Of a stretch of DNA of 64,000 nt, positions 1 to 44,060 are shown one piece after another. The stretch spans positions 2,909,001-2,973,000 of the forward strand of contig JAWRVZ010000075.1 of assembly GCA_037043235.1 (NCBI GenBank), given 5' to 3'. Made by a program: the position numbers and the translations under genes. Under the pieces are notes generated by a model, which saw nothing but the letters and a program-made list of their open reading frames with translations, was not told the origin of the DNA and did no database searches. How positions within the stretch are numbered: the stretch's first letter is position 1; each line of letters opens with the position of its first letter. The stretch comes from Rhodeus uyekii (lineage: Eukaryota > Chordata > Actinopteri > Cypriniformes > Acheilognathidae).

Positions 1-968
1 TTTATAAACTTTTGTGTTAGATGCTATTAATCGCAATAAATCGATTTGACGGCACTAATAGACAGTTAAATCTGTTTGTAACATTTTACATGTCTTTAAT
101 TTCACTTGATGCATTTAATGTGTCCTTGCTGAATAAAACTATTGAATATTACTGTAGTGTCTGTATGTCTTAAAAAAACAAGACAATGTGAAAATATAAT
201 AAACAAATTAACTTTTCTTTTAATTCCTTGCATTTCAAACAGCATTTAAAATCCCACATCTTCATTAATTCTACCACCTACATCAACACATAAAACATGA
301 GGATTATCTGATTCAACACCCTCCGTCAGTACAGCAGTACAGATTTCACTTAAACAGATGATTTGTGAGGAAATAATGACCAGCAGACCTTGATTTTCAC
401 TCCAGTATACACTTACTGACACATACTGTATGAATTTAACCATTCAGCTCAGCAGTAGATGAGGGACACAGAAAGACATGCACTGTGAAAAAACACAGCT
501 TTGGCTTTGTATGGCCAGTCACAAACCAGAGATGGTAAAAATATAACGTAACAAAGCAAGAGTTGAGTCCCTAAGAAGATGAACAGATGTAAGACGTAGA
601 GATTTAAACTAATGTCACCATAAAAGTCCTGTGTACTGCAGGTGGAATCATTTAAAGCAAGAGATGTAATCCTCTCAGTTTTTTTCTAATATAAAACCAA
701 ACATGTTCACAGATTATGAGAACAAAATGTTCAAAAAGCCACAGGAAGGGAATACAGAAATCAACAGCAGGACTCAATTTGAGTGATACCAGATGAGTCG
801 TTTTTATGATTTATTTTATAAAAGTCAAAATTACAATGACTATTAATGGATATCAGTGTTTCAGAAGACAAATTAAGCTAGTTTGCTTTAAATCTTTCAG
901 TGTTCTAACATGTAGGCATTTCTTTAATTAATAAAATAGTCATTCCCTGTGCAGTCAAGAAATACAAG
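1..968. other. Intergenic, no gene seen
   Basis: AT-rich DNA with no convincing exon. The first 60 bases resemble a dispersed motif (an alternation of attaatcg and a gacggcactaata tail). The same motif recurs near 31575-31620 and, inverted, near 56900-56940, each time beside a TG or TA microsatellite. The longest open frame here (about 65 codons, minus, 246-443) lacks splice context or a recognisable domain and is treated as chance. Confidence 0.6.
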
Positions 969-1268
969 TGTCACAGTCACCGTCACCAAGGACTCTTATT
1001 TTGCCCTTTGTTCACGTTGTTTTGGTTCAGTTCCTTCAGTCACTCATTTGTTTCCATGGCCACAGATCATCACAAATCATTCACAGGTGTTTTGTCTTTT
1101 GGTTAATCACGGTCTATGTATTTAGTTCTCAGTGTTCTCCATTCAGTTGTCGGTTCTCGTTTACGTTTACTCTGTGTTTATTGCCCTGCCTGAGTTCCTT
1201 GCGATAATAAAACACTATGTTTCTGGTACCGGTGTCTTCGAGTCTGCCTCCGAAACGAAACCGTAACA
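969..1268 (+). repeat. 5' LTR
   Basis: 300-bp terminal repeat, TG...CA ends, apparently identical to 3656-3955. It contains AATAAA at 1206-1211 followed shortly by the ATG (1217) of the internal ORF, so the start codon lies inside the LTR. No clear TATA box is seen. Confidence 0.9.
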
Positions 1269-3655
1269 GAAGAACCGACCACAAAAACGCGATGAGGAGG
1301 AACGCGGCGGCAGAGAGAGAGAGGGCGGAGGATCTTCTTCTGCGGATTGTCCGACAAGGAGGGCGGCCGTTAGAGGAGTACGTGGAGGAATTTTTGGAAC
1401 TGGCTGAGTTGGTGAGTTGGGAGGACACCAAACTCAACATGCGCTTCTGGGCTGGGTTAAATGACAACGCGTGCTATCGGCTGGACCCGGACCAGTGCTG
1501 GCAGCCCTTCGAGACGTTTTTAAATCATGTACTCTATGTAAACGGTTCCACCTTCTACGTCGGGGAGGCTGACGCGTCAGTTCCCGGGACTCGTCAACCC
1601 GCGTCAGCTCCCGTGCCTCGCCTGCCATCGCCAGCTCCCGCGCCTCGACGCCCGTCATCAGCGCCTGTTCCCGCGCATCGACGCCCGTCATCAGCGCCTG
1701 TTCCCGCGCATCGACGCCCGTCATCAGCGCCTGTTCCCGCGCCTCGACGCCCGTCATCAGCGCCTGTTCCCGCGCATCGACGCCCGTCATCAGCGCCTGT
1801 TCCCGCGCATCGACGCCCGTCATCAGCGCCTGTTCCCGCGCCTCGACGCCCGTCATCAGCGCCTGTTCCCGCGCCTCGACGCCCGTCATCAGCGCCTGTT
1901 CCCGCGCCTCGACGCCCGTCATCAGCGCCTGTTCCCGCGCCTCGACGCCCGTCATCAGCGCCTGTTCCCGCGCCTCGACGCCCGTCATCAGCGCCTGTTC
2001 CCGCGCCTCGACGCCCGTCATCAGCGCCTGTTCCCGCGCCTCGACGCCCGTCATCAGCGCCTGTTCCCGCGCCTCGACGCCCGTCATCAGCGCCTGTTCC
2101 CGCGCCTCGACGCCCGTCATCAGCGCCTGTTCCCGCGCCTCGACGCCCGTCATCAGCGCCTGTTCCCGCGCCTCGACGCCCGTCATCAGCGCCTGTGCCA
2201 GAGATCCTCAAGCCCGAGATCCTCAAGCCCGAGATCCTCAAGCCCGAGATCCTCAAGCCCGAGATCCTCAAGCCCGAGATCCTCAAGCCCGAGATCCTCA
2301 AGCCCGAGATCCTCAAGCCCGAGATCCTCAAGCCCGAGATCCTCAAGCCCGAGATCCTCAAGCCCGAGATCCTCAAGCCAGAGATCCTCAAGCCAGAGAT
2401 CCTCAAGCCAGAGATCCTCAAGCCAGAGATCCTCAAGCCAGAGATCCTCAAGCCCGAGATCCTCAAGCCAGAGATCCTCAAGCCAGAGATCCTCAAGCCA
2501 GAGATCCTCAAGCCCGAGATCCTCAAGCCCGAGATCCTCAAGCCAGAGATCCTCAAGCCAGAGATCCTCAAGCCAGAGATCCTCAAGCCAGAGATCCTCA
2601 AGCCCGAGATCCTCAAGCCCGAGATCCTCAAGCCCGAGATCCTCAAGCCCGAGATCCTCAAGCCAGAGATCCTCAAGCCAGAGATCCTCAAGCCAGAGAT
2701 CCTCAAGCCAGAGATCCTCAAGCCAGAGATCCTCAAGCCAGAGATCCTCAAGCCAGAGATCCTCAAGCCAGAGCCTGAGCTGCCGTGGCCCGACCCGGCC
2801 TTCAGCGAACTCCCAGAGCCTCCGCCGGTGCAGCCGCAGCCGGCCCTCCCAGAGCCTCCGCCGGTGCAGCCGCAGCCGGCCCTCCCAGAGCCTCCGCCGG
2901 TGCAGCCGCAGCCGGCCCTCCCAGAGCCTCCGCCGGTGCAGCCGCAGCCGGCCCTCCCAGAGCCTCCGCCGGTGCAGCCGCAGCCGGCCCTCCCAGAGCC
3001 TCCGCCGGTGCAGCCGCAGCCGGCCCTCCCAGAGCCTCCGCCGGTGCAGCCGCAGCCGGCCCTCCCAGAGCCTCCGCCGGTGCAGCCGCAGCCGGCCCTC
3101 CCAGAGCCTCCGCCGGTGCAGCCGCAGCCGGCCCTCCCAGAGCCTCCGCCGGTGCAGCCGCAGCCGGCCCTCCCAGAACCTCCACGGCCAGCACCCCAGC
3201 CGGCACTCCAGCCGGCCCTCCCAGAGCCTCCGCCGGTGCAGCCGCAGCCGGCCCTCCCAGAGCCTCCGCCGGCCCTCCCAGAGCCTCCGCCGGCACCCCA
3301 GCCGGCACTCCAGCCGGCCCCGCCTGAGCCACCGCCGGCACCCCAGCCGGCCCCGCCTGAGCCACCGCCGGCACCCCAGCCGGCACTCCAGCCGGCCCCG
3401 CCTGAGCCACCGCCGGCACCCCAGCCGGCACTCCAGCCGGCCCCGCCTGAGCCACCGCCGGCACTCCAGCCGGCCCCGCCTGAGCCACCGCCGGCACCAC
3501 CCTGGAGGGCGGCGCCACCCTGGGTCCCAGATCCTCCGGCACCACCCTGGAGACCTCCTGGACTCTGGATACCCTGGTCTCTAGGGTGCCCACCCCCCCA
3601 CCCAGTTTTGAACTCTCGTCGGCGCGAGGTCGCGCCTTCCGGAGGGGGGGTGTAA
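1217..3655 (+). CDS. Gag-like ORF with three in-frame minisatellite domains
   Basis: An 812-codon ORF that begins inside the 5' LTR and stops (TAA 3653-3655) immediately before the 3' LTR. Residues about 35-120 (motif PLEEYVEEFLELAELVSWED and following) resemble the short retrotransposon-gag segment found in fish Ty3-type elements; this family match is from memory. No CCHC zinc knuckle is visible. The rest is tandem repeat: an 11-residue unit RRPSSAPVPA(P/H) (1646-2200, about 17 copies); a 5-residue unit EILKP, exactly 38 copies (2201-2770); and a 12-residue unit LPEPPPVQPQPA (from about 2810, 10 regular copies, then degenerate). All units are multiples of three bases, so the frame survives copy-number change. 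The ATG choice is uncertain: a start at 1291 (MRRNAAAERE) is also possible. Protein function is unknown. Confidence 0.7.
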   Translation: MFLVPVSSSLPPKRNRNRRTDHKNAMRRNAAAERERAEDLLLRIVRQGGRPLEEYVEEFLELAELVSWEDTKLNMRFWAGLNDNACYRLDPDQCWQPFETFLNHVLYVNGSTFYVGEADASVPGTRQPASAPVPRLPSPAPAPRRPSSAPVPAHRRPSSAPVPAHRRPSSAPVPAPRRPSSAPVPAHRRPSSAPVPAHRRPSSAPVPAPRRPSSAPVPAPRRPSSAPVPAPRRPSSAPVPAPRRPSSAPVPAPRRPSSAPVPAPRRPSSAPVPAPRRPSSAPVPAPRRPSSAPVPAPRRPSSAPVPAPRRPSSAPVPAPRRPSSAPVPEILKPEILKPEILKPEILKPEILKPEILKPEILKPEILKPEILKPEILKPEILKPEILKPEILKPEILKPEILKPEILKPEILKPEILKPEILKPEILKPEILKPEILKPEILKPEILKPEILKPEILKPEILKPEILKPEILKPEILKPEILKPEILKPEILKPEILKPEILKPEILKPEILKPEILKPEPELPWPDPAFSELPEPPPVQPQPALPEPPPVQPQPALPEPPPVQPQPALPEPPPVQPQPALPEPPPVQPQPALPEPPPVQPQPALPEPPPVQPQPALPEPPPVQPQPALPEPPPVQPQPALPEPPPVQPQPALPEPPRPAPQPALQPALPEPPPVQPQPALPEPPPALPEPPPAPQPALQPAPPEPPPAPQPAPPEPPPAPQPALQPAPPEPPPAPQPALQPAPPEPPPALQPAPPEPPPAPPWRAAPPWVPDPPAPPWRPPGLWIPWSLGCPPPHPVLNSRRREVAPSGGGV
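1646..2200 (+). repeat. 33-bp minisatellite inside retrotransposon ORF
   Basis: Sixteen full 33-bp units plus a 27-bp partial unit, encoding RRPSSAPVPA(P/H). Early copies alternate between cat and cct codons (H/P); later copies are uniform, suggesting recent homogenisation from the 3' side. Confidence 0.9.
2201..2770 (+). repeat. 15-bp minisatellite, 38 copies
   Basis: Thirty-eight perfect-length units of gagatcctcaagccc or gagatcctcaagcca (EILKP). The only visible variation is the synonymous third base of the proline codon (ccc/cca), arranged in blocks of adjacent like units. Confidence 0.95.
2810..3500 (+). repeat. 36-bp proline-rich minisatellite and degenerate tail
   Basis: Ten near-identical 36-bp units encoding LPEPPPVQPQPA (about 2810-3169). 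These are followed by shorter, shuffled derivatives built from the sub-motifs PEPPPA, PQPALQPA and PPEPPPA up to about 3500. GC-rich, in strong contrast to the flanking DNA. Confidence 0.85.
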
Positions 3656-3955
3656 TGTCACAGTCACCGTCACCAAGGACTCTTATTTTGCCCTTTGTTC
3701 ACGTTGTTTTGGTTCAGTTCCTTCAGTCACTCATTTGTTTCCATGGCCACAGATCATCACAAATCATTCACAGGTGTTTTGTCTTTTGGTTAATCACGGT
3801 CTATGTATTTAGTTCTCAGTGTTCTCCATTCAGTTGTCGGTTCTCGTTTACGTTTACTCTGTGTTTATTGCCCTGCCTGAGTTCCTTGCGATAATAAAAC
3901 ACTATGTTTCTGGTACCGGTGTCTTCGAGTCTGCCTCCGAAACGAAACCGTAACA
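3656..3955 (+). repeat. 3' LTR
   Basis: 300-bp terminal repeat, apparently identical to 969-1268. It is preceded by the polypurine tract and the ORF stop, and followed by target-site copy acaag (3956-3960). Confidence 0.9.
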
Positions 3956-4270
3956 ACAAGGGCATATCATACTCCATTTTTGCAGAAAAAAAGGACCTAA
4001 TTTTTGCCACATTGTAGAAGGAAAGTATTTTGTCTGACTAAGCAGAGAATTTGAGCTGACAAACTCCTGCAGGTCATGAAATGGGACATAGAATACCCAC
4101 TGCAGGGTGCAATACTCTCTTCATGTGATTGCTATATTGTACAATGGATCTTTGTTTTTGAAGCCCACAATAAATAGGTCACAAGGTCAAATTTAAAACC
4201 TTGAGAACACAAATTAAGTGCTTAATTTTGATGAAAACTGAGACCTTTTTGTCCCGCCATATACAGTTAT

Positions 4271-4882
4271 CACACCAGAATGAACCTCATTGGTTCTTGC
4301 AGAAGCTCAAACGTGATGCGTAACACCAGAATGAATCTCATTGGTTCTCGCTGAAGCTCAAGCGTGCTGCGTAACACCAGAATGAACCTCATTGGTTCTT
4401 GCAGGAGCTCAAACGTGATGCGTAACACCAGAATGAACCTCTTTGGTTCTTGCCGAAGCTCAAACGTGATGCGTAACACCAGAATGAACCTCATTGGTTC
4501 TTGCAGGAGCTCAAACGCGATGCGTAACACCAGAATGAACCTCATTGGTTCTTGCAGGAGCTCAAACGTGATGCGTAACACCAGAATGAACTTCATTGGT
4601 TCTTGCCGAAGCTCAAACGTGATGCGTAACACCAGAATGAACCTCATTGGTTCTTGCAGGAGCTCAAACATGATGCGTAACACCAGAATGAACCTCATTG
4701 GTTCTTGTTGAAGCTCAAACGTGATGCGTAACACGAGAATGAACCTCATTGGTTCTTGCAGGAGCTCAAACATGATGCGTAACACCAGAATGAACCTCAT
4801 TGGTTCCTGCAGGAGCTCAAACGTGATGCATAACACCAGAATGAATCTCATTGGTTTTTGTTGAAGCTCAAACGTGCTGCTT
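4271..4882 (+). repeat. 51-bp tandem satellite, about 12 copies
   Basis: Unit of 51 bp around the core caccagaatgaacctcattg, then ggttcttgcaggagctcaaa and cgtgatgcgtaa. The unit is a multiple of three and lacks stops, which creates spurious open frames on both strands. A single copy of the unit (inverted) occurs inside dispersed elements at about 26535-26580 and 28110-28150. The array is therefore an expansion of a segment of that element rather than an unrelated satellite. Confidence 0.9.
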
Positions 4883-5270
4883 ATGGAGGGACAGAAAGCT
4901 CTCACATTTCATCAAAAAGATCTTGCATTTTGAAGATGAACTAAAGTCTTGCGGTTTTGGAAGAACACGAGGGTAAGTGTTACGTTTCTGTCCTGTCATC
5001 TGTTCACTTCCAGCTTCCCAACATGCTCTCCCAGTGTTTTTCCACTCATCTGTCTCATAATCAATCACCTCGTTAGTCTTCTCAGCTGTGTCTTGTTCCC
5101 TCATTCATCCTCTGTGTATATCTTCCCTATGTTTCCTCCAGTCTTGGTCCGTGTGTCGTGCTGTTTGTTTTGCTAATAAAGTATAATGTACTTAGTTCCC
5201 TCGTCTTTGTAAGTAATTAACAAAAGAATGTTTATTTTTGGGTGAAATAACCCTTTAATTGAAATCAGTC
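4883..5270 (+). repeat. 3' part of dispersed element (ends cccttta), interrupted by LTR
   Basis: The segments 4883-4977 and 5209-5270 together match the right end of elements at 26805-26945 and 28375-28515 (aagatctt...gaagatgaa...gagggt(g/a)agtaatta...tttttgggtgaa). They are separated by the solo LTR at 4978-5208. Confidence 0.7.
4978..5208 (+). mobile_element. Solo LTR nested in dispersed repeat
   Basis: A 231-bp block starting TGTTACG, with an AATAAA-type signal (ctaataaag, about 5174-5180). It is bounded by the 5-bp repeat gtaag (4973-4977 and 5209-5213) and splits an element whose two halves join cleanly without it. The right end does not show the expected CA, so the exact 3' edge may be off or mutated. 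No internal retrotransposon sequence is present. Confidence 0.65.
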
Positions 5271-6079
5271 CCCCAAAAATTGCACTTTTAGAGCTATACA
5301 GCATTATCCATCATTATATGGAAAAGAGCTGCTTAAACATTCTTATAGAAATAATGTAAATAATGTAGAGTAAATAATGATAGCCTTTTCATTTCTGGCT
5401 AAACTATCCCTGCAACGACAGAAAACTGCAATGGTTTTTCATTTCAAAAGGATTGCAAGTCGTGAGTATGTAAGTCCTAGTGTTATGCACAAGAAATCAG
5501 ACTTCAAAAAGATTTATTTCTTCTTTAATCCATCCTCTTCATTTTATGAATGAAATCCACAGAATAGAAAAATGAAGAGGGGTCTATTCTGAATAATGTG
5601 AAATGCAGATGGCCTGTGCTGAACCGCCACTGAGGACTCGAGTCTGTATCATCCAGAAAACACACACACGCTCAAGGCCACAGAGAAAGAGACGGAGATT
5701 CAGCAGACACACGTGGAAGCTATTCAACTGGCTTTCGAAACCAGAATGCCTCTTTCACACCAGTCATCTGTGAATTTAAAACTAGCATTCATTATACATA
5801 CACTCTAAAAGAAGAAAAATGATATGTGCCTCCAATAAACGTTTGCTCCTTCTTGGAAAATCTATCCAAGCTGTTTGCTGTAGTGCCAGGTCAAAGAACC
5901 GCATGACCCAGCTCGCTTTTAATCACACCAAACACCAGCACTGGGAAAGATCCAGAAAGCATTGGTCGTAGTCTGCAGGTAAGTCTGTTTCAACAGCACC
6001 TTTGTATTGAGATGCTTGAAAAAGCAGGTGCAAATTCACACATACAAACACCTACTGTATTAGATGTGGAAGTTCAGAT
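5271..6079. other. Downstream flank / probable 3' UTR of formin gene
   Basis: Follows the stop codon of the minus-strand formin gene. The nearest good minus-strand AATAAA is at 5513-5518 (plus-strand tttatt), which would give a 3' UTR of roughly 560 bases. No other gene seen. Confidence 0.45.
5513..5518 (-). terminator. Candidate poly(A) signal of formin gene
   Basis: AATAAA on the minus strand (plus tttatt), about 560 bases past the stop codon. Chosen only by position and consensus. Confidence 0.35.
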
Positions 6080-39032
<32,953 letters not shown>

Positions 39033-41280
39033 GGTTCTTCATTGGACTTCAGGAGAGCAAAACATGTCAGGTGAACCATAAAGTGTTGTCAAACCCAGAC
39101 TGGGGATTGCTGACATCTGTAAAGCCGTGTGTTTGTGAGAGGGGGAACTTGCTTGTTTGGAATGTGTATTTATTACTGGGCAACTTCCTTAAATGAGGTT
39201 TACCTGAAGACTAAAAAAAGAAAAACAATGACGTCAAACACCTCCACCCCTTCTCTGATTTCTCATCTTTTTGTGGGACACATCAAAATGTCTGTCACTC
39301 AGTTGAGAGTTGTATAAAAAGCAAAGTATGCGGCTTATGTATTACGTCTTTGTCTCTGCTGTTGTGAATGTGGTTGGTTGAAGTCTCACATTTGATGAAA
39401 ATAAAACATGAATGTCCACATTCTGTTGCAAGTTGCAACGCAATTGTTCAGCCGCTAGATGGCGTACAGTCAACACTACAGTGCTGTAAAAGACATCTAA
39501 ACTTTAAATAAAGTGCAAACTAGCTCTTAAATTAGTGTTGTGACAACAACGTCGGGCAAGGGGTTTGTTACTCACACACAACAAACTTTAAAGCAGTTGT
39601 TGCAGCAGTAAATCGTATTTTAGTTTAATTGGAAGATTTATGGTGAGTCGTGGTTGTTGTGACGAGGTCACCGAGTTAAACATGTAGATTTCGCCTTAAA
39701 ATCATAGTTACTACCGCTCCTTTTAATCCAATAATCATCATGTAAGCTATTTGTAATAATTTATTTCTTAATCCTAACGTTCAGGAGCCAATTTGCTGTT
39801 TATTATGGACTGCGCATGCGCATTAGCAGTCTGAAAAGTACTTAATGAAATAATGTCCACCTATTTCAACTTAAAAATGTGTTGTTGTTTTTTTATCTAC
39901 TTGGTTGTACAAGTCATTTCGACTTAAATTATGTCAAACTGACTTAAAAAGTTGAGTTGAATATTGTATAACAAAAGCAATTGCTTAAATTATTTTAAAG
40001 TGTGTTAAAGGAATGGAAAAAACATACGTTCCCATGAATAACTGATCATATATTTGAGGGATGTGAGCTAAAGAAGCACAGTTTATGGTAGCTACCATTT
40101 ATAATATTAATGTCGTTAGGATATATATATATTTTTTTTTAAATAAGTTAAGCATAACACTAACTAGCTTCTGTGATTTCGTTTTTTCCCCATTCAAATA
40201 GATATGATCATTTGTGTTCTGAAGATGAATAAAAGGCTTACTGGTTTGAAATGACGTGAATTAATTAAGTAATTAATTAAAGTGGGACGGTGAACTATCC
40301 CTTTAACTTCTGCACTTTGGTAAGACAATGAAATGAACACCATCATTTGAGGAAAATTTGCATTTTAATCAGTTATCTTTTAACTCACTGTCAAGCATTT
40401 AATATCCACATTAAGAGTAAACAGTTTAAACTTTGTGTTCATTTATGATAACTCCAACACATATTCATAACTGTCAATTAACACCTGCTTAAAATAACTC
40501 ATGAGTCAAAAAAAATGGCAGAGTGAGAAAAGGAAGTATTTACATCCTATTTAATCCACCGCAAGTGTACATGCATGCAGATGTATTTTGTATAGTGTAT
40601 TTGCTATACTTGTCAATTATTTAACATGCTGTCTCTTTATGCTGACTGTCTCTTTACTGTCTGATACCCTTCTTTTATTGTCCATGTAAACTATGATTTG
40701 TAGATGCGTTTTATACAGCAATCCCTGGAGACAGTGCAGAGTCTTAAAAAGAGAAGAGCCTTCCTCTGAGAACTGCTGTAAAATGTGCCGCCCATATTCT
40801 CTGAATCGTTCCTCGTGGGACTCAAGGGTTTTTCACCAGAATATTTAATTACAGTATGCCATGCCTCAAATCATTCTCAGAACACATACCTGGTGAGGAA
40901 GTGATATTTTATGAAAATCTTTTAAATCTACATCTAACGTCAGACGTCATTGTGTTGGGATCTGGCTCAGTGAATCATCGACAGTCAGAGAGTATTTCTC
41001 TATTCCATGGTATGTCCCCAAAACTACTCATGTGTATATTCCAAAACAGCTTCCTTGTAACACGGGGATTTCCTCCTGCTGTCTGTTGAATCCAAACCTG
41101 GGCTTTTTTTCTTATTTTAAGGGAGAGTCCTACAGCAGGGGCGGGATGCAGTGGCTGTCAAACTCACACGCTACAGAATGTCCTGCTAAATCTCCTCTTT
41201 TCTTACAGTCAGGTGTGTTATTTCAAAAAAGCATATTGGTATTATTTCAGCATGCACTGTTTTCATAACACTTTAAAACA
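39033..41280. other. 5' flank of formin; shared divergent interval
   Basis: Upstream of the formin start and part of the 5-kb interval to cd40. A cccttta-type repeat end is at 40190-40320. A TATAAAA at about 39313-39319 is on the plus strand and so does not fit the formin. No CpG-rich promoter is evident. Confidence 0.4.
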
Positions 41281-41288
41281 TTCTTGTC

Positions 41289-41640
<352 letters not shown>

Positions 41641-41667
41641 CATATATTATACATACATACTGTATAT

Positions 41668-42780
41668 CATAGGTGTCAAACTCAAGGCCCGCGGGCCACA
41701 TCCGGCCCGGTGTGTAATTATGTCCGGCCCGCGAGAGCATTTTATTAATGGCCCGCGAGATGTCCCGCGCTCCAGCTGACTCGCCGAACCCTTCCTGTAT
41801 TAAACAGGAAGTGGCTAATGATGCTTCGCGCTCGCGCTAGTACCGCGCGATTGTTATTGTTAATTATACATAACCGTTCAGGCTCGGTACACAGTGCTTG
41901 TGCGCGAAATGCAGGTGTTGATCATCGGATGAGAAGAGCCCGCCCTCATGGCAGAACAGCCAATCACGTCTTCTTGCATGATTGACAGGTCAGACAGCAT
42001 ATCAGCGCCAGCTGTCAGAGTGATAGTGCAAGCGCCAGAAAGAAAATACAGCGCAAAAAATAAGGGACGTAACAAATATATTGAAATAGTATTACGTGTA
42101 AAAAAAATTTGTGATATAGTTTGTAAAATCTGCTTTAACCCATGGGTTATATGCGGGAAAATATGGTATATGTTTACTGACAGACTGCCGGTATACCCGT
42201 GTGTCTCATTTGCGGAGCTAATGTGTCAGTAATTAAATAATTTAAGACGGCACTATGAGACAAATGACATAAGAGCAAATTCAACTGAATGATTTGATTT
42301 GTTATTGCTGAAAAGCAAAAATTTTATTTAGATTTCCAGGTTTTGTAATGCAGCATGAAGTTTTATAATATTGACAGGATATATTTTTATGGAGAGCAAA
42401 ATCTTTTATATATAAATCTTTTTAAGTTTTATATAAAATGACATAAGAGTAAAGAAATTTGAATGTTTGTTCTTTTGACTTTTACTTACTTTTACTTTAC
42501 TTACTTGTTTACTTTATTTCTAACTTGTATAATTTAGACAGGAAAAAAAAACTTTTTTTTAAGTATTTTTAAATATTTTTATATTTTTAAGTTATTTAAG
42601 GTATAAGTTGATTTATTCCAGAATAACATTTCTGTCTGTTTTTATTCACATCTAAGTTCAAAAAAGGTAAGTTTTAAAAGTTTAGTTTTAGTGTTTTCAA
42701 TAAATGTTTATCCTGTTCGGCCCGCGACCTAAAGTGTTTTGGGATTTTGGCCCCCTGTGCAATTGAGTTTGACACCCCTG
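41668..42780 (+). mobile_element. hAT-type DNA transposon remnant with 8-bp TSD
   Basis: Termini CATAGGTGTCAAACTC and (complement) CAGGGGTGTCAAACTC. The 8-bp duplication ctgtatat is at 41660-41667 and 42781-42788. Near 42194-42300 a decayed frame reads CLICGANVSVIK and, after a shift, NLRRHYETN, the Cys2-His pattern of a BED zinc finger as found at the N-terminus of hAT transposases. The catalytic domain is absent. Both ends carry the ggcccgcgggcc-type GC-rich subterminal motif. Confidence 0.8.
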
Positions 42781-42839
42781 CTGTATATGACAAAAATGTT
42801 ATAATGTGTTGTGAAAACAGTGCATGTAATAATAATAAC

Positions 42840-43180
<341 letters not shown>

Positions 43181-43936
43181 ATATATATATAAGTCAATAT
43201 AGTTAAATTTTTAATTACAACACTGTACTACTTTAGTATTATTTATACTGTATTTCAAACATACAGAGAAAAAAGTAACCTAAAAAGTAACGTAGTCTAT
43301 ACATAAACAAGCGCATTAACTTTTAGTGAGGGGGGGAAATAAAATCCATAGCTTGCTGAAAGTCACAGAAGGTCACTGCACTGATACGAACGTTTATAGA
43401 TTAGTGTAAATAATCTACATAAATCTGAGATCATTTCTATTTTTTGTTTTGTTTTGTAGTTTTAGTACAGCACAAAATCCAACGGAAGGCCATTTTTCTC
43501 AAGCTATTAGTCACATAATGTAGTCCATTCAGTGAATCACAGATGAACAATTATAAAAGATTTTATATTTCGTTTACGAATATGATAAAGTTAAATTAAC
43601 TGGGAGGATATAAATAAAAGAGATGAGCTTTGTCTATGGTGGAAGTGAGAGTCAAACTGGGAAGTTCTGTCTGGCTGACTTACGATAAAACTAAAAAATA
43701 AACCAATTCCCATGCTCCGATCTCTCTGTTTGTTTCCTTTTTGATTAATTATTGAAATAACAATGTGTGCAACTCGTACAGCTTTCCTCTAAAACACGAT
43801 TTGATCAGGAATTGTGTCTATTTTGTCTACATGAAAGCCTAAAAACGTATTTATTTAGAGACTGTACTGTCTCTTCTTGGAATAGCATGGGGAAATGGGA
43901 AATGGTCACATGTCAGAAGGAGGCGTGACTGCGGAA

Positions 43937-43946
43937 AGAAATCCCC
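43937..43946 (-). promoter_or_regulatory. Candidate NF-kappaB-like site upstream of cd40
   Basis: Minus-strand GGGGATTTCT, one base from the classic kappaB decamer, about 115 bases before the cd40 start codon. Suggestive only; NF-kappaB control of cd40 is known in mammals. Confidence 0.3.
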
Positions 43947-44060
43947 TCTCGAGCCCATGATTCATCAGTTGAAGATCTGCAGCTCACACACTAGTCTGTT
44001 GTGCGTTTTTGAGGCATCAACATCTTTTTACAAGGATCCGGATCTACATTTATTACCATC

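Larger units (their letters stand above)
969..3955 (+). mobile_element. Young non-autonomous LTR retrotransposon, full length
   Basis: Two direct repeats of 300 bp (969-1268 and 3656-3955) appear identical by eye. Each starts TGTCACAG and ends GTAACA (TG...CA). The element is flanked by the 5-bp duplication acaag (964-968 and 3956-3960). A purine run, ggaggggggg, sits just before the 3' LTR (about 3641-3650) and is a good polypurine tract. Each LTR has an AATAAA (1206-1211; 3893-3898). The 2.39-kb interior encodes one gag-like/tandem-repeat ORF and no protease, reverse transcriptase or integrase, so it must be mobilised in trans. No standard tRNA primer site starting TGG is visible directly after the 5' LTR. 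Identical LTRs imply a very recent insertion. Confidence 0.9.

Noticed and set aside
1129..2766. Long minus-strand ORFs over the retrotransposon arrays (for example 1594-2766)
   Set aside because: Shadows of the 15- and 33-bp repeats; no start context, no non-repetitive domain.
4263..4890. CRISPR-like array
   Set aside because: Contiguous 51-bp tandem units without unique spacers, in animal DNA.
4270..4905. 211-codon minus-strand and 115-codon plus-strand ORFs
   Set aside because: Pure translation of the 51-bp satellite.
39312..39320. TATAAAA as the formin promoter
   Set aside because: Wrong strand for the formin and no plus-strand gene starts nearby.
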